A stretch of 18,612 nt of DNA from UBA10906 sp049296695 (GCA_049296695.1 JBAQSX010000150.1:1-18612), one strand, 5' to 3'. Shown: positions 6,415 through 14,115, counted from the stretch's first letter. Numbers and translations are program-made. Notes: generated by a model not told the origin, from the letters alone.

Positions 6415-9250
6415 CAATCATTTTAAAAGCTTTAAGCTTTTCTAAACTTTCAGCAATTGTCCACGCTTTAGGTTCGTTATTTGCAACCTCTTCTAATAAC
6501 TGTAATGATTTTTCGCCGATAACATTAACCATAGCTGAACGTTCTAAATGAGCCGCTGTACAAATAGCTTGCCAGATTCTGAGTTTTACGAAAAAAGAAT
6601 ACGATTCTTGTTTTTTATAACCAATCATTAAATCAGAATAAATATCGAATATTATAATAAATAATGTAATTAAAATAGGAATGGAAATCAAAATAAATGC
6701 ATTTATATCTATTAATATTTTTATAAAATAAGATGTTCCTGTTGATATTTTTAATATCTCTGATACTCCTGTCAAAACAGTCAAAAATACTATCATGCTT
6801 TTAGTTAAGGATAAACTATTTGTAGTAGTCATAATTTTTTCATGTAAAACAGCAAACTTAAAAAAAATAAAAGAATTTTTTGTATATACCAAAAACCACG
6901 TCGCTATTTTAATAATGCTTCCAACTGATTTCATAAAATAATTATACTGCCTAAATAATAAATCAAATATTATATTAGCGGCTTCTTCTTGATTTTTCGC
7001 TTTCTCTGCAATCCACTCTACCGCAAATGCCATAGGCTCTAATTGTTCTACTACATCATTCATTTTTAAGCCTAATTTATTCGTTAATGCACTCACGCTT
7101 TGCTCTTCAACGCTTGATAATTCTTTGCGTAACATAAATTGAGCAAATACTTTTCCTGCTAAAAACTCCATAAACGACTTATGCCCAAATTTAAAACAGC
7201 CACTACGGCTTAAATCTGGCACTAATAAACCACAGGCGCGGACATCACTTAATAAGGTTTGTACATTTTCAGGTTTATTTTTTAAATCATAACGCTCACG
7301 CAGTGGTTTATAAGGCTCATCACTTTGAGCATCGGCTTGCAAAGAAACCGCTTCGGGTATGCTATCAATTAATAAACGCACCACTTCTTCTAATTGAGTA
7401 ATACTTAATTGATTCGGTAATTGCTTAACTAACATATAAACGGCAATGCCTGACATAAAATAAGCGCGTTCATGACTATTTAACGCCATAAAATCGGGTT
7501 TAGCTTTACTTTTTATAGGTGAAGCAAATTCATAACGTTGGGCTTTATTACTTTGCCGTTCTAAACTGTGGCGAATAAATAAATCCATAATTAATGCTGA
7601 ATTAACTTTTTCACCATATTGAGCTAAATCTTCTTGTTCCCATAAGATACTAACAACGTGAAGCATAGAAGGACGCGCAATAATGTCATAAAAACGCTCA
7701 TTCTTTTTGGCAAGTTCTAATATACCTGCTCTCGTATTATTACTGACATGACGCAAACTATTTTCAATTTCTTTAAAATTAAAGGGCATTAAATTAACAG
7801 CTTGGCAATAAGGATTTTGCAAACTGGCTTCCTTAATTCCTAAGGCGGACTTTAATTCATTATCATCTAAGAAAAAATTAGGGCGACCTGTAATAATAAT
7901 TTTTGCTTTTGGATAACATAATCGCCACATATTGCGAAAATTCGCAACACGCATTTCTGCATCGCCTGCTAAATCAACTTCATCAAAACCTTCAAAAATT
8001 AATAATAATCGCCCAGCAATTAATAATTTCACCAAAGCACGAGTATCTATACCATAACGTCCTGCCCACGTTGATAATAATTCATCTTCACGCAAAGTAC
8101 GCGGACTTTTACCGCGTAATTCTAATAAAATGGGAATACGCGCTGAGCGTTTATTTTGCTTAACTTGTTGGATTAAATGATAACTTAACATTAATGAAGC
8201 CGTACTTTTTCCTTGACCGTATTCGCCTAATAAAGCCAGTTGCCTTTGACTAGATTCGGCTAACCAAGTATTAAAAAATACCTCAAGATTATCTTGTTCT
8301 GCATTTTTAAGTTCATTCAAACTATAACGTGATGCCGTGTACACTTTGTTTAAAGTTAATTCAGAACCAATTAAATTGTCTTGCTCTACACGCTTGCATA
8401 ATTCATAAAAATAATTATCAAAATTAACTAAATTATCTAATAATTTAGATTCGCTAATAATGTGTATTGAATAATTATCAATTTTTATTTTTTTATCAAT
8501 ATCGCCATCTTTTAATGCAACAATAAATTTTAAAGACGCATTATTAATACACCGTTGTGCATAAGTAATCAGTTTATTTAATTCATTATCATTAACTATG
8601 TTTTCATAACAAGCTAAAATAATTGTGTCTTTAGTCGCTTTATGCAAACCAAACCAACAATGCTGTTCATCGTGCCATTGCTCTTTTGGAAAATCATAAT
8701 TATTATTACTCAATAACAATAATTCTCTGGCTTGTTCACTCCAAATGGCATTATCTTCTGCACCTTCTAAAGCAGAAATATGTTTGATATTTGCGGGATT
8801 ATAAATAGCGAGTTTATCTTGATGTTTAGACCGAGTAGAAAAAAGATAAGCGTCATTAATAAGACTTGGTTTTTCTTGTTTTTGTTGTTGATTATGATGA
8901 TTAATACTTTGCGCTCCATGCCAATTACGATGAAGATTTGTAATAAACCAAGAAAATCCGAAGAAAGTTATTATTAATAAAATATTTTGTTCTATGGTTA
9001 AAGGTTGTGGTGCTTCATAAGGTAAATTTGAAAATTGTCTAATTAATCCAATAACTGTAGAAAATGGCGATTCTTTTGCCGCAATATGCGTTATGACCAA
9101 AATAGCCAAAGCTGAAACTGCGGTTAATCCAGTAAAAGCAAATTTTTCACGGGTATAAATACTCTGTCTTAACCAAACATATAAACCATATCCAATAGCA
9201 CCTATTAAAATGAGTGCAATTATTATGATAATAATAGTTTTTGTATCCAT
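6407..9250 (-). CDS. Membrane-anchored bacterial NACHT (NLR-like) NTPase
   Basis: This is a STAND-class NTPase of 947 residues. The N-terminus has membrane segments at about 5-27, 41-58 and 88-105. A region of about 110-320 with no recognised domain follows. The NACHT domain holds Walker A GEYGQGKST (342-350), Walker B LLLIFEGFDEVD (415-426, with the DE pair at 423-424) and the ITGRPNFF motif (Arg456). The helical part ends in FKFGHKSFMEFLAGK (686-700), the typical post-NACHT signature. After this come further hydrophobic segments (about 772-800, 817-835, 842-870) and a short helical tail. There are no leucine-rich, WD or TPR sensor repeats. Bacterial NACHT proteins are known anti-phage factors; here the membrane segments could be the effector or merely anchors. 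Only a weak AGAG precedes the ATG. The gene lies just upstream of the OLD-like ATPase/TOPRIM pair. Confidence 0.85.
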   Translation of the reverse strand: MDTKTIIIIIIALILIGAIGYGLYVWLRQSIYTREKFAFTGLTAVSALAILVITHIAAKESPFSTVIGLIRQFSNLPYEAPQPLTIEQNILLIITFFGFSWFITNLHRNWHGAQSINHHNQQQKQEKPSLINDAYLFSTRSKHQDKLAIYNPANIKHISALEGAEDNAIWSEQARELLLLSNNNYDFPKEQWHDEQHCWFGLHKATKDTIILACYENIVNDNELNKLITYAQRCINNASLKFIVALKDGDIDKKIKIDNYSIHIISESKLLDNLVNFDNYFYELCKRVEQDNLIGSELTLNKVYTASRYSLNELKNAEQDNLEVFFNTWLAESSQRQLALLGEYGQGKSTASLMLSYHLIQQVKQNKRSARIPILLELRGKSPRTLREDELLSTWAGRYGIDTRALVKLLIAGRLLLIFEGFDEVDLAGDAEMRVANFRNMWRLCYPKAKIIITGRPNFFLDDNELKSALGIKEASLQNPYCQAVNLMPFNFKEIENSLRHVSNNTRAGILELAKKNERFYDIIARPSMLHVVSILWEQEDLAQYGEKVNSALIMDLFIRHSLERQSNKAQRYEFASPIKSKAKPDFMALNSHERAYFMSGIAVYMLVKQLPNQLSITQLEEVVRLLIDSIPEAVSLQADAQSDEPYKPLRERYDLKNKPENVQTLLSDVRACGLLVPDLSRSGCFKFGHKSFMEFLAGKVFAQFMLRKELSSVEEQSVSALTNKLGLKMNDVVEQLEPMAFAVEWIAEKAKNQEEAANIIFDLLFRQYNYFMKSVGSIIKIATWFLVYTKNSFIFFKFAVLHEKIMTTTNSLSLTKSMIVFLTVLTGVSEILKISTGTSYFIKILIDINAFILISIPILITLFIIIFDIYSDLMIGYKKQESYSFFVKLRIWQAICTAAHLERSAMVNVIGEKSLQLLEEVANNEPKAWTIAESLEKLKAFKMIDE

Positions 9251-9289
9251 ATTATTTTCTCTGGTTTATAGTTTATAAATTACTAAAAA

Positions 9290-9324
9290 TAAAGCTGACA
9301 GGTTTTTAAAACCTGTCAGCTTTA
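9290..9324 (-). terminator. Long-stem terminator after the cytochrome genes
   Basis: A 17-bp perfect stem surrounds a single central base at 9307: arms 9290-9306 and 9308-9324 carry AAGCTGACAGG and its complement. It lies 13 bases after the cytochrome c stop on the minus strand and is followed there by ATTTTTAG, giving a rho-independent terminator. It also insulates the NACHT gene, which starts 40 bases further on. Its arms resemble those of the palindrome at 12235-12267. Confidence 0.8.
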
Positions 9325-9337
9325 ATATTAAAACTGC

Positions 9338-9637
9338 CTATTTCAATCTCGAATAATAAGCCGCCACATTATCAATATCGCTATCGGTTAATGAACCCGC
9401 AATGGCATTCATAATATCGGATTTGCGGGTTTTATCGCGGTATTGTTTTAAAGCCAAGCTTAAATAATCCGCGTCACGTCCTGCCAACACAGGAAACGGC
9501 GCGTCTGCTGAGGGCGTTTTCATACCATGACAATTCGAGCAAACCGAAGCCACTCGCGCCTGACCTGCAATCACATTCGCCGCTTGCGCCCCGCTAAACG
9601 GTAAAAAGGTCAACAAAACCAAAACAAAGGCTTTCAT
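9338..9637 (-). CDS. Small periplasmic monoheme cytochrome c (c553/NirC-like)
   Basis: This 99-residue class I cytochrome c is exported by a signal peptide (likely cleavage after AQA at 19). Haem is bound by Cys33, Cys36 and His37 in CSNCH, with Met76 (SDIMNAIA) the likely sixth ligand. The mature length of about 80 residues matches c553 or NirC-type electron carriers. Its start codon overlaps the stop of the cd1-like gene (TAATG), and AAGGAG at 9650-9645 is a good ribosome binding site. The coupling suggests it gives electrons to, or accepts them from, that protein. NirC and NirM are alternatives I cannot separate. Confidence 0.85.
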   Translation of the reverse strand: MKAFVLVLLTFLPFSGAQAANVIAGQARVASVCSNCHGMKTPSADAPFPVLAGRDADYLSLALKQYRDKTRKSDIMNAIAGSLTDSDIDNVAAYYSRLK

Positions 9638-11199
9638 TATTTTGCTCCTTGAATTTCGTCAGGTGACAAGCCGCGTGTCATGTAACGTACCCGACCATGC
9701 GAAAAAATCCCTGCGGGGCTTTCCATACCAACCGAAACCACTTTTTCTAAGCTATTGGCATCATAAACCACCACTTCATCACCGTTATAACCCGCACTAA
9801 CGTATAAGAACTTGCCATCCGCGCTGTATTCAGGGAAGTAAGCATGACCGCCGACATCTAAGGTTTTCACTACTTCTAGCGATTTTTTGTCGATTAATTG
9901 AATGGTTCTGGCTCTTCTGTCTTTAGAAATAATATCCACCGCGACATAAGGCGCGTTAGCATGAGCGGCGGGGGATTCTGTGCCGCCTGAGACGGGGATT
10001 TGTTTGACCACTTCCATTTTGTCCAAGTCCCAAACGCTCACTACGGTTTTATCGCAATCGCCAAAATTTGTACCAAAACCTAAAGTACGTCCATCAACCA
10101 CTACCGCTGAACCGCCGCCCACATGTGGTACACAGCCCGCAGTTAGTTTTTTGATGATTTTGCGTTCTTTTAAATCAATTGCCGCCACGATGCTATCGTC
10201 ATAGGAGGCAATCATTAATTTTTGTCCGCCATGACTTAAAAACGCATCATGCAAATGATGACCCACGTCAGTAATACGGGTGACGGGGAAATCGTCTTTT
10301 AAATCGACTACCCACACTTGACCTGCATTTTCTAAAGCAATCGCAAAAATATCGGCGAACGGTGTACCGATAATCATGCCTGAATCGGAGCTGACTTGTT
10401 TGCCGTCTGGGTCGATACCTTCTAATTCAAAGGTTTTCAATGGCTCTAAAGTATCCGCATTCAAAATCACTGCGTTATGGGGGACAAATGAACCCGCCAT
10501 AATGTATTTGCCATCACGCGACACCCCTAAACCTGGGCCGTTGTAGCCTGTTTTAATACTGCGGGTGGCTTGCATGGTGTACAAATCAATTTTAAAAATT
10601 TCAGCGGTATCGGTTTTAACGTAAGCCCAACGCGGGTTGGCGGGGTTATAGTCAATGATGTGCGCGGCTGTGCCTGTGGGGACTTCACCTATTTTTTGAT
10701 GGGTAACGCTGTTGATAAACACCGCTTTTGAACCTTCGCCACGACCGTATTTACCACGCGCGGCAACGCCTATCACATCGTCCATGCTGGCAATGCTGTA
10801 GCTGGGTTTTTCGGGGAGTTTGCTTTCATCTTTGTAAACTTTGAGCGAGTTTTTCATATCGTCAATAGTCCACGCGGGATTGGCTTGTTTGGGGGTTGTT
10901 TGCAAATGTTTAATCAAACCGCGAATCTGGTCATCGCTGAGTTTGCCATAGAACGGAGGCATTAAAGTATCAAAACTGCCCGCCATCACAATCGTGCGTA
11001 ATGCGGTGGGGCTACGACCTTTTAAGGTGTCGGCATTTAAAGCTGGCGCGATAAAACCGCCGTGGTCTGAACCGTGGCAACTCGCGCAGGTGTTTTCATA
11101 GAGTTCGTGCATTTTTTGGGCTTGCTCATCGGCTAGCGCACTTAAGGGTAATAACGCGCTTAAGATGGCAATGGATAAGGTTTTTTTTAGTGGTTTCAT
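9637..11199 (-). CDS. Cytochrome cd1-type protein (NirS/NirN-like)
   Basis: This is a periplasmic protein of 520 residues with a signal peptide (cleavage after ALA at 23), an N-terminal cytochrome c domain, and an eight-bladed d1-type propeller from about 135 on. The c haem site is Cys38, Cys41 and His42 (CASCH), with Met80 (TLMPPFYG) the likely axial ligand. In the d1 part, His180 (TAAHIIDY) sits where the proximal d1 ligand of NirS is. His317 (HLHDAF) and His359 (PHVGGGS) align with the two catalytic distal histidines of nitrite reductase. Both are retained, so nitrite reduction is possible. It is shorter than most NirS and could be NirN, the d1-maturation dehydrogenase, or another cd1 homologue. 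No d1 biosynthesis genes (nirE, J, D, L, G, H) are nearby. A GGA before the ATG supports the start. Confidence 0.8.
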   Translation of the reverse strand: MKPLKKTLSIAILSALLPLSALADEQAQKMHELYENTCASCHGSDHGGFIAPALNADTLKGRSPTALRTIVMAGSFDTLMPPFYGKLSDDQIRGLIKHLQTTPKQANPAWTIDDMKNSLKVYKDESKLPEKPSYSIASMDDVIGVAARGKYGRGEGSKAVFINSVTHQKIGEVPTGTAAHIIDYNPANPRWAYVKTDTAEIFKIDLYTMQATRSIKTGYNGPGLGVSRDGKYIMAGSFVPHNAVILNADTLEPLKTFELEGIDPDGKQVSSDSGMIIGTPFADIFAIALENAGQVWVVDLKDDFPVTRITDVGHHLHDAFLSHGGQKLMIASYDDSIVAAIDLKERKIIKKLTAGCVPHVGGGSAVVVDGRTLGFGTNFGDCDKTVVSVWDLDKMEVVKQIPVSGGTESPAAHANAPYVAVDIISKDRRARTIQLIDKKSLEVVKTLDVGGHAYFPEYSADGKFLYVSAGYNGDEVVVYDANSLEKVVSVGMESPAGIFSHGRVRYMTRGLSPDEIQGAK

Positions 11200-11226
11200 G
11201 GTGACATCCTTTATTTTTAGTATTGA

Positions 11227-11246
11227 GCCAATAGTATAACATTGGC
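11227..11246 (-). promoter_or_regulatory. Inverted repeat over a -10-like box upstream of cd1 gene
   Basis: GCCAAT (11227-11232) and ATTGGC (11241-11246) form an inverted repeat with an 8-base spacer. On the minus strand the spacer and its edge contain TATACT, a good -10 box, about 35 bases before the cd1 start codon. A regulator bound here would block or steer polymerase. The half-sites do not match the FNR/DNR box (TTGAT...ATCAA). No convincing -35 was found. Confidence 0.35.
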
Positions 11247-11291
11247 AAGTGGATAAAATTTGTAGCTATCGCGCATTTTCTATTAATTAAC

Positions 11292-11442
11292 TGAAGTTAC
11301 GCAGAAGATTTATTTTTCCACGAAAAACACAAAAAGGAAAAACGCTATTTGATTGTTAAGAAAACAAGCTTAGATTTTAATTGCTTATTTTTTCTGTCTT
11401 GCGTGCTTTTCGTGGACAATTAGAGTTTTTAGCGTAACTTCA
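11292..11442. mobile_element. 151-bp MITE-like element with terminal inverted repeats
   Basis: TGAAGTTACGC at 11292-11302 is repeated as the exact reverse complement at 11432-11442. A second inner pair, TCCACGAAAAACAC at 11317-11330 and GTGCTTTTCGTGGA at 11403-11416, has one mismatch. The element has no open frame and fills most of the gap between the cd1 gene and the glutathione-transferase gene. Terminal repeats plus small non-coding size fit a miniature transposable element, though no clear target duplication is seen. It could instead fold as a long hairpin RNA. Confidence 0.55.
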
Positions 11443-11486
11443 AAATTATGCTAAAACTATTTTTCAGGTTTCTTAAAAATCAATTG

Positions 11487-12209
11487 TTAACGATATTGCG
11501 AATATAAAGTCTCAACCCATATTAATTGTTCACGGTGCTGGGCAATAAAACTTTCTAAAGGCTGGGGTAATTCTCGCCAATTAATTCCATATTTAGGTGT
11601 TTTAATTAACGGTGCAAGTAAAGCGGCGGCAGTTAAATCAGCGCGGGTAAAACTATCACCCACTAAAAACGGGCGCGTTTGTAAATGTTGATAGAGTTTA
11701 TTAATGGCACGACTTAATTGTTTTTCAGCGCGTTTAGCAGTGATTTCATTAATGTGCATAGCATCACGCATTTTTTGTTCTAGTTTTGGATAAATTAATT
11801 TTAATACTAAAGGATAATACCACGCGCCATTATGTGTTAATAAAGGCATTAATAACTTAGGCTGAGCAAATAAATGATGATAAAAAAAGATGCGTAAATT
11901 AAGCCCAATGTCTTTATCGGCAAATTGCTCCCACTCTAAGGCTTGCTGTTTTAATAATTCATCACTAGGGGTTAATAAGTATTCAGGGTATTTTTCGTCT
12001 AAATAATTAATAATATCGCTTGAGTTTTGAATTATTTTAGTATCATGAACTAATATCGGTAATGAAGAACGAGAGCATAATTTTTTAGTCGTATAAAGAT
12101 GCAAAGCGGGTAATAAATTAACAATTTTATAATCTAAGTGTTTATACGCTAACGTCCAGCGGACTTTTTCACAATAATGCGAAATAGGAAATTGATATAA
12201 AGTAATCAT
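11487..12209 (-). CDS. Glutathione S-transferase family protein
   Basis: This cytosolic protein of 240 residues has a thioredoxin-like N-terminal domain and an all-helical C-terminal domain. The N-terminal part opens with MITLYQFPISHYCEKVRW, where Ser10/Cys13 lie at the active-site position. The cis-proline loop is SSLPILV (Pro51), and QNSSDIINYLDE (61-72) is the glutathione gamma-glutamyl binding motif. The C-terminal helices include FLVGDSFTRADLTAAALLAPL, with the conserved Asp N-cap that marks the family. I chose the ATG at 12209; a TTG three codons earlier would add three residues but would break the usual start. No clear ribosome binding site is seen. Substrate and subclass cannot be told. 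It follows pyrophosphatase on the same strand but is separated by hairpins, so it is probably its own unit. Confidence 0.85.
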   Translation of the reverse strand: MITLYQFPISHYCEKVRWTLAYKHLDYKIVNLLPALHLYTTKKLCSRSSLPILVHDTKIIQNSSDIINYLDEKYPEYLLTPSDELLKQQALEWEQFADKDIGLNLRIFFYHHLFAQPKLLMPLLTHNGAWYYPLVLKLIYPKLEQKMRDAMHINEITAKRAEKQLSRAINKLYQHLQTRPFLVGDSFTRADLTAAALLAPLIKTPKYGINWRELPQPLESFIAQHREQLIWVETLYSQYR

Positions 12210-12234
12210 AATAAACAATGAAAGTTGATAAAAT

Positions 12235-12267
12235 AAAACCTGCTAGATTTAAAATCTAGCAGGTTTT
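12235..12267 (-). terminator. Long-stem palindrome between GST and pyrophosphatase
   Basis: AAAACCTGCTAGATTT (12235-12250) pairs perfectly with 12252-12267 around a single base. On the minus strand, after the pyrophosphatase gene, it is followed by ATTTTATC, a modest T-run. It likely ends ppa transcription. One arm is 13/16 identical to an arm of the hairpin at 9290-9324, in the opposite inside-out order. Confidence 0.7.
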
Positions 12268-12304
12268 TATTGATAGCTCAAGTTACACAAAGGTTGTTAA
12301 TAAA

Positions 12305-12324
12305 GGGCAAAAAATATTTTGCCC
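12305..12324. repeat. Hairpin GGGCAAAA...TTTTGCCC
   Basis: GGGCAAAA at 12305-12312 pairs with TTTTGCCC at 12317-12324 around a 4-base loop. The right side continues as CCTAC, half of the GTAG/CTAC ending seen in other palindromes of the window, but the matching left end is degraded. It lies 30 bases after the pyrophosphatase stop and may be a second 3'-end structure. Confidence 0.55.
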
Positions 12325-12354
12325 CTACCGTTTTATTACCAATGCGTAAAATAA

Positions 12355-12903
12355 TTAAAACGCAGGTTTTTGATCTAAAGCATTATAACGTTTAATACTC
12401 GATAATATTTCTTCATAAGCCTCTTCAATACCTGCCCAGCCTTCTACTTTTACCCATTTACCTTGTTCTAAATCTTTATAATGCTCAAAGAAATGATGAA
12501 TTTTATCTAAACGATTAGCTGATACATCGGCATAAGTTTTAATGCGGTCATAAGCCGAAGTTAATTCAGCCACAGGCACAGCTAATACTTTATGATCTTC
12601 ACCCGCCTCATCAACCATTTTTAATAATCCAATAGGGCGACAACGCACTACGCAACCACCTAATACGGGGTCAGGAGTAATGACTAAAACATCCACGGGA
12701 TCGCCATCATCGGATAAAGTTTGGGGAATATAACCGTAATTAGTGGGATATTGCATCGCAGTCCCCATAAATCTATCCACGGTTAATGCGCCCGTTAATT
12801 TATCCATTTCATATTTAATAGGCTTACTATAAGCGGGAATTTCAATAATTACATTAATATCGCTAGGAATATTAATACCTGAGGAAACTTTCATTAAGGA
12901 CAT
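12355..12903 (-). CDS. ppa: Inorganic pyrophosphatase (family I)
   Basis: This soluble enzyme hydrolyses pyrophosphate to two phosphates and so drives nucleic-acid and other biosynthetic reactions. The 182 residues align along their whole length with the Escherichia coli enzyme, including the start MSLMKVSSG. Metal and substrate residues are present: Glu21 (IIEIPA), Lys30/Tyr31/Glu32, the SDDGDPVDVL signature (Asp66, Asp68, Asp71), Asp98 and Asp103 in MVDEAGEDHK, and the closing EHYKDLEQGKWVKVEGW segment. AGAGAAG before the ATG serves as ribosome binding site. It is divergent from the DUF2797 gene, with only 48 bases between the two start codons, so the promoters must overlap. Confidence 0.97.
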   Translation of the reverse strand: MSLMKVSSGINIPSDINVIIEIPAYSKPIKYEMDKLTGALTVDRFMGTAMQYPTNYGYIPQTLSDDGDPVDVLVITPDPVLGGCVVRCRPIGLLKMVDEAGEDHKVLAVPVAELTSAYDRIKTYADVSANRLDKIHHFFEHYKDLEQGKWVKVEGWAGIEEAYEEILSSIKRYNALDQKPAF

Positions 12904-12951
12904 AACTTCTCTTTGGTGAAATAAAAAATCGTGCCATTATAACAGCTAACC

Positions 12952-13797
12952 ATGACTAAAAAGGGACAACCGCTCGATATGCTTGCTTGCTTACACAAAA
13001 TGCACACCCACTTGATGAATCCCGTGCAGTATTCGTTAGTGTTTAATGGGGAAAACATTGCTTTAAATCCACTGCTTAATACTCAAATTAGCCTAAAACA
13101 TACAGGGCGTATTCTTTGCGTGCATTGCAAAAAACAAACTAAAAAAAGCTATAACCAAGGCTATTGTTACCCTTGTTTTGCCCGCTTGGCGCAGTGTGAT
13201 TTATGTATTATGAAGCCAGAAACATGCCACCACGCGCAAGGCACTTGTCGTGATAATACTTGGGCTTTAGATTTTTGTTTTCAGCCGCATAAGGTTTATT
13301 TAGCCAATTCCAGCGGTATTAAAGTGGGCATTACCCGCGAGCCGCAATTATTAACCCGTTGGATGGATCAAGGTGCAGTACAAGGGTTAGCTATTATTAA
13401 AACTTCATCACGTTATATTGCAGGTTTGTGTGAAATAATATTAGCTCAGCATGTAAAAGATAAAACGAACTGGCAGGCTATGTTAAAAGCCCAGCCTGAA
13501 AAAATAGATTTACTGGCTAAACGCGATGAATTATTAAGCATTTGTAGTGATGAATTACAGCAATTAATTAAGCGTTTTGGAGAAAATGCCATTGAATTAT
13601 TACAAGAAAAACCAATAGATATTCATTTTCCCATCGAGCAATATCCCAAAAAAATAACCGCGCATAATTTAGATAAAACGCCTTTAGTGTCTGGGGTATT
13701 ACAAGGTATTAAAGGACAGTATTTATTATTAGATACGGGGGTATTAAATGCGCGTAAATATGCAGGTTATGAAATTAAATTAACAATAACACCCTGA
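12952..13797 (+). CDS. DUF2797 zinc-finger protein
   Basis: This 281-residue protein has an unknown role. Its N-terminal half carries the family pattern: MNPVQYSL (22-29), TGRILCVHCKKQTKKS (Cys56, Cys59), QGYCYPCF (Cys72, Cys75), CDLC (82-85), then Cys92 and Cys99, enough for two zinc sites. Next comes HKVYLANSSGIKVGITRE (113-130), Arg136 and Glu161, which resembles a GIY-YIG nuclease core (HxVYLAxxxxxKVGIT...R...E). Whether it cuts nucleic acid is not established. The short DksA-type zinc-finger gene follows 10 bases later, with its ribosome binding site in this gene's stop region, so they form an operon. The 48-base gap to divergent ppa has no strong ribosome binding site. Confidence 0.85.
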   Translation: MTKKGQPLDMLACLHKMHTHLMNPVQYSLVFNGENIALNPLLNTQISLKHTGRILCVHCKKQTKKSYNQGYCYPCFARLAQCDLCIMKPETCHHAQGTCRDNTWALDFCFQPHKVYLANSSGIKVGITREPQLLTRWMDQGAVQGLAIIKTSSRYIAGLCEIILAQHVKDKTNWQAMLKAQPEKIDLLAKRDELLSICSDELQQLIKRFGENAIELLQEKPIDIHFPIEQYPKKITAHNLDKTPLVSGVLQGIKGQYLLLDTGVLNARKYAGYEIKLTITP

Positions 13798-13807
13798 GGT
13801 AATACTA

Positions 13808-14026
13808 ATGTCGAGTGCGTGGGCGGGTGGTACGGATGCTATTATTGAACGAATGGATCAGATGACTGCATTATTTATTGAAGAAAAACGTAAGTCTTTA
13901 TACACGGGTGAGTCTGCCACGCACTGTGAAGAATGCGGTGAGCCGATTCCTGAAAGTCGCCGCAAAGCCATTGCCTGTAAATACTGTTTGCCTTGTCAAA
14001 GTGCTTTAGAAAAAATTAGAAAATAG
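13808..14026 (+). CDS. Short DksA/TraR-type zinc-finger protein
   Basis: This 72-residue protein has a C4 zinc finger like YbiI and TraR, small relatives of DksA that bind the RNA polymerase secondary channel. The zinc ligands are Cys40, Cys43 (HCEECGEPIPESRR), Cys60 and Cys63 (KYCLPCQ); an extra Cys57 lies close by. The N-terminal helix is short (ERMDQMTALFIEEKR) and lacks the long coiled-coil with the DxxDxA tip of true DksA, so a DksA-like action on transcription is not assured. GAGG at 13796-13799, overlapping the DUF2797 stop, is its ribosome binding site. The two genes are very likely coupled. Confidence 0.85.
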   Translation: MSSAWAGGTDAIIERMDQMTALFIEEKRKSLYTGESATHCEECGEPIPESRRKAIACKYCLPCQSALEKIRK

Positions 14027-14049
14027 TCGTACCGTTTTAGTGCTAAATG

Positions 14050-14078
14050 TTGACTCTATAGCTAGGTATAGTCATAAT
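14050..14078 (+). promoter_or_regulatory. Sigma-70 promoter of erpA
   Basis: TTGACT (14050-14055) and CATAAT (14073-14078) are separated by 17 bases, a near-consensus promoter starting about 30 bases before the erpA ATG. The -35 hexamer with downstream TAGGTAT is loosely reminiscent of IscR type-1 sites, which control Fe-S genes, but several positions differ, so I do not claim one. Confidence 0.65.
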
Positions 14079-14115
14079 CGAATCAACTTTTACATGACTT
14101 TTTAAGAGGTGCTTT

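Noticed and set aside
7903..8163. 86-codon plus-strand open frame
   Set aside because: It is antisense to the NACHT domain, including Walker B, and has no protein-like features.
8780..8977. 65-codon plus-strand open frame with a hydrophobic stretch
   Set aside because: It is a shadow of the NACHT N-terminal region; the hydrophobicity comes from the AT-rich complement.
9980..10204. 74-codon plus-strand open frame
   Set aside because: It is antisense to the d1 propeller, which is unambiguously coding.
11227..11246. FNR/DNR box upstream of the cd1 gene
   Set aside because: The inverted repeat is GCCAAT/ATTGGC, not TTGAT/ATCAA.
14050..14078. IscR type-1 binding site at the erpA promoter
   Set aside because: Only part of the consensus fits; too many positions differ to call a site.
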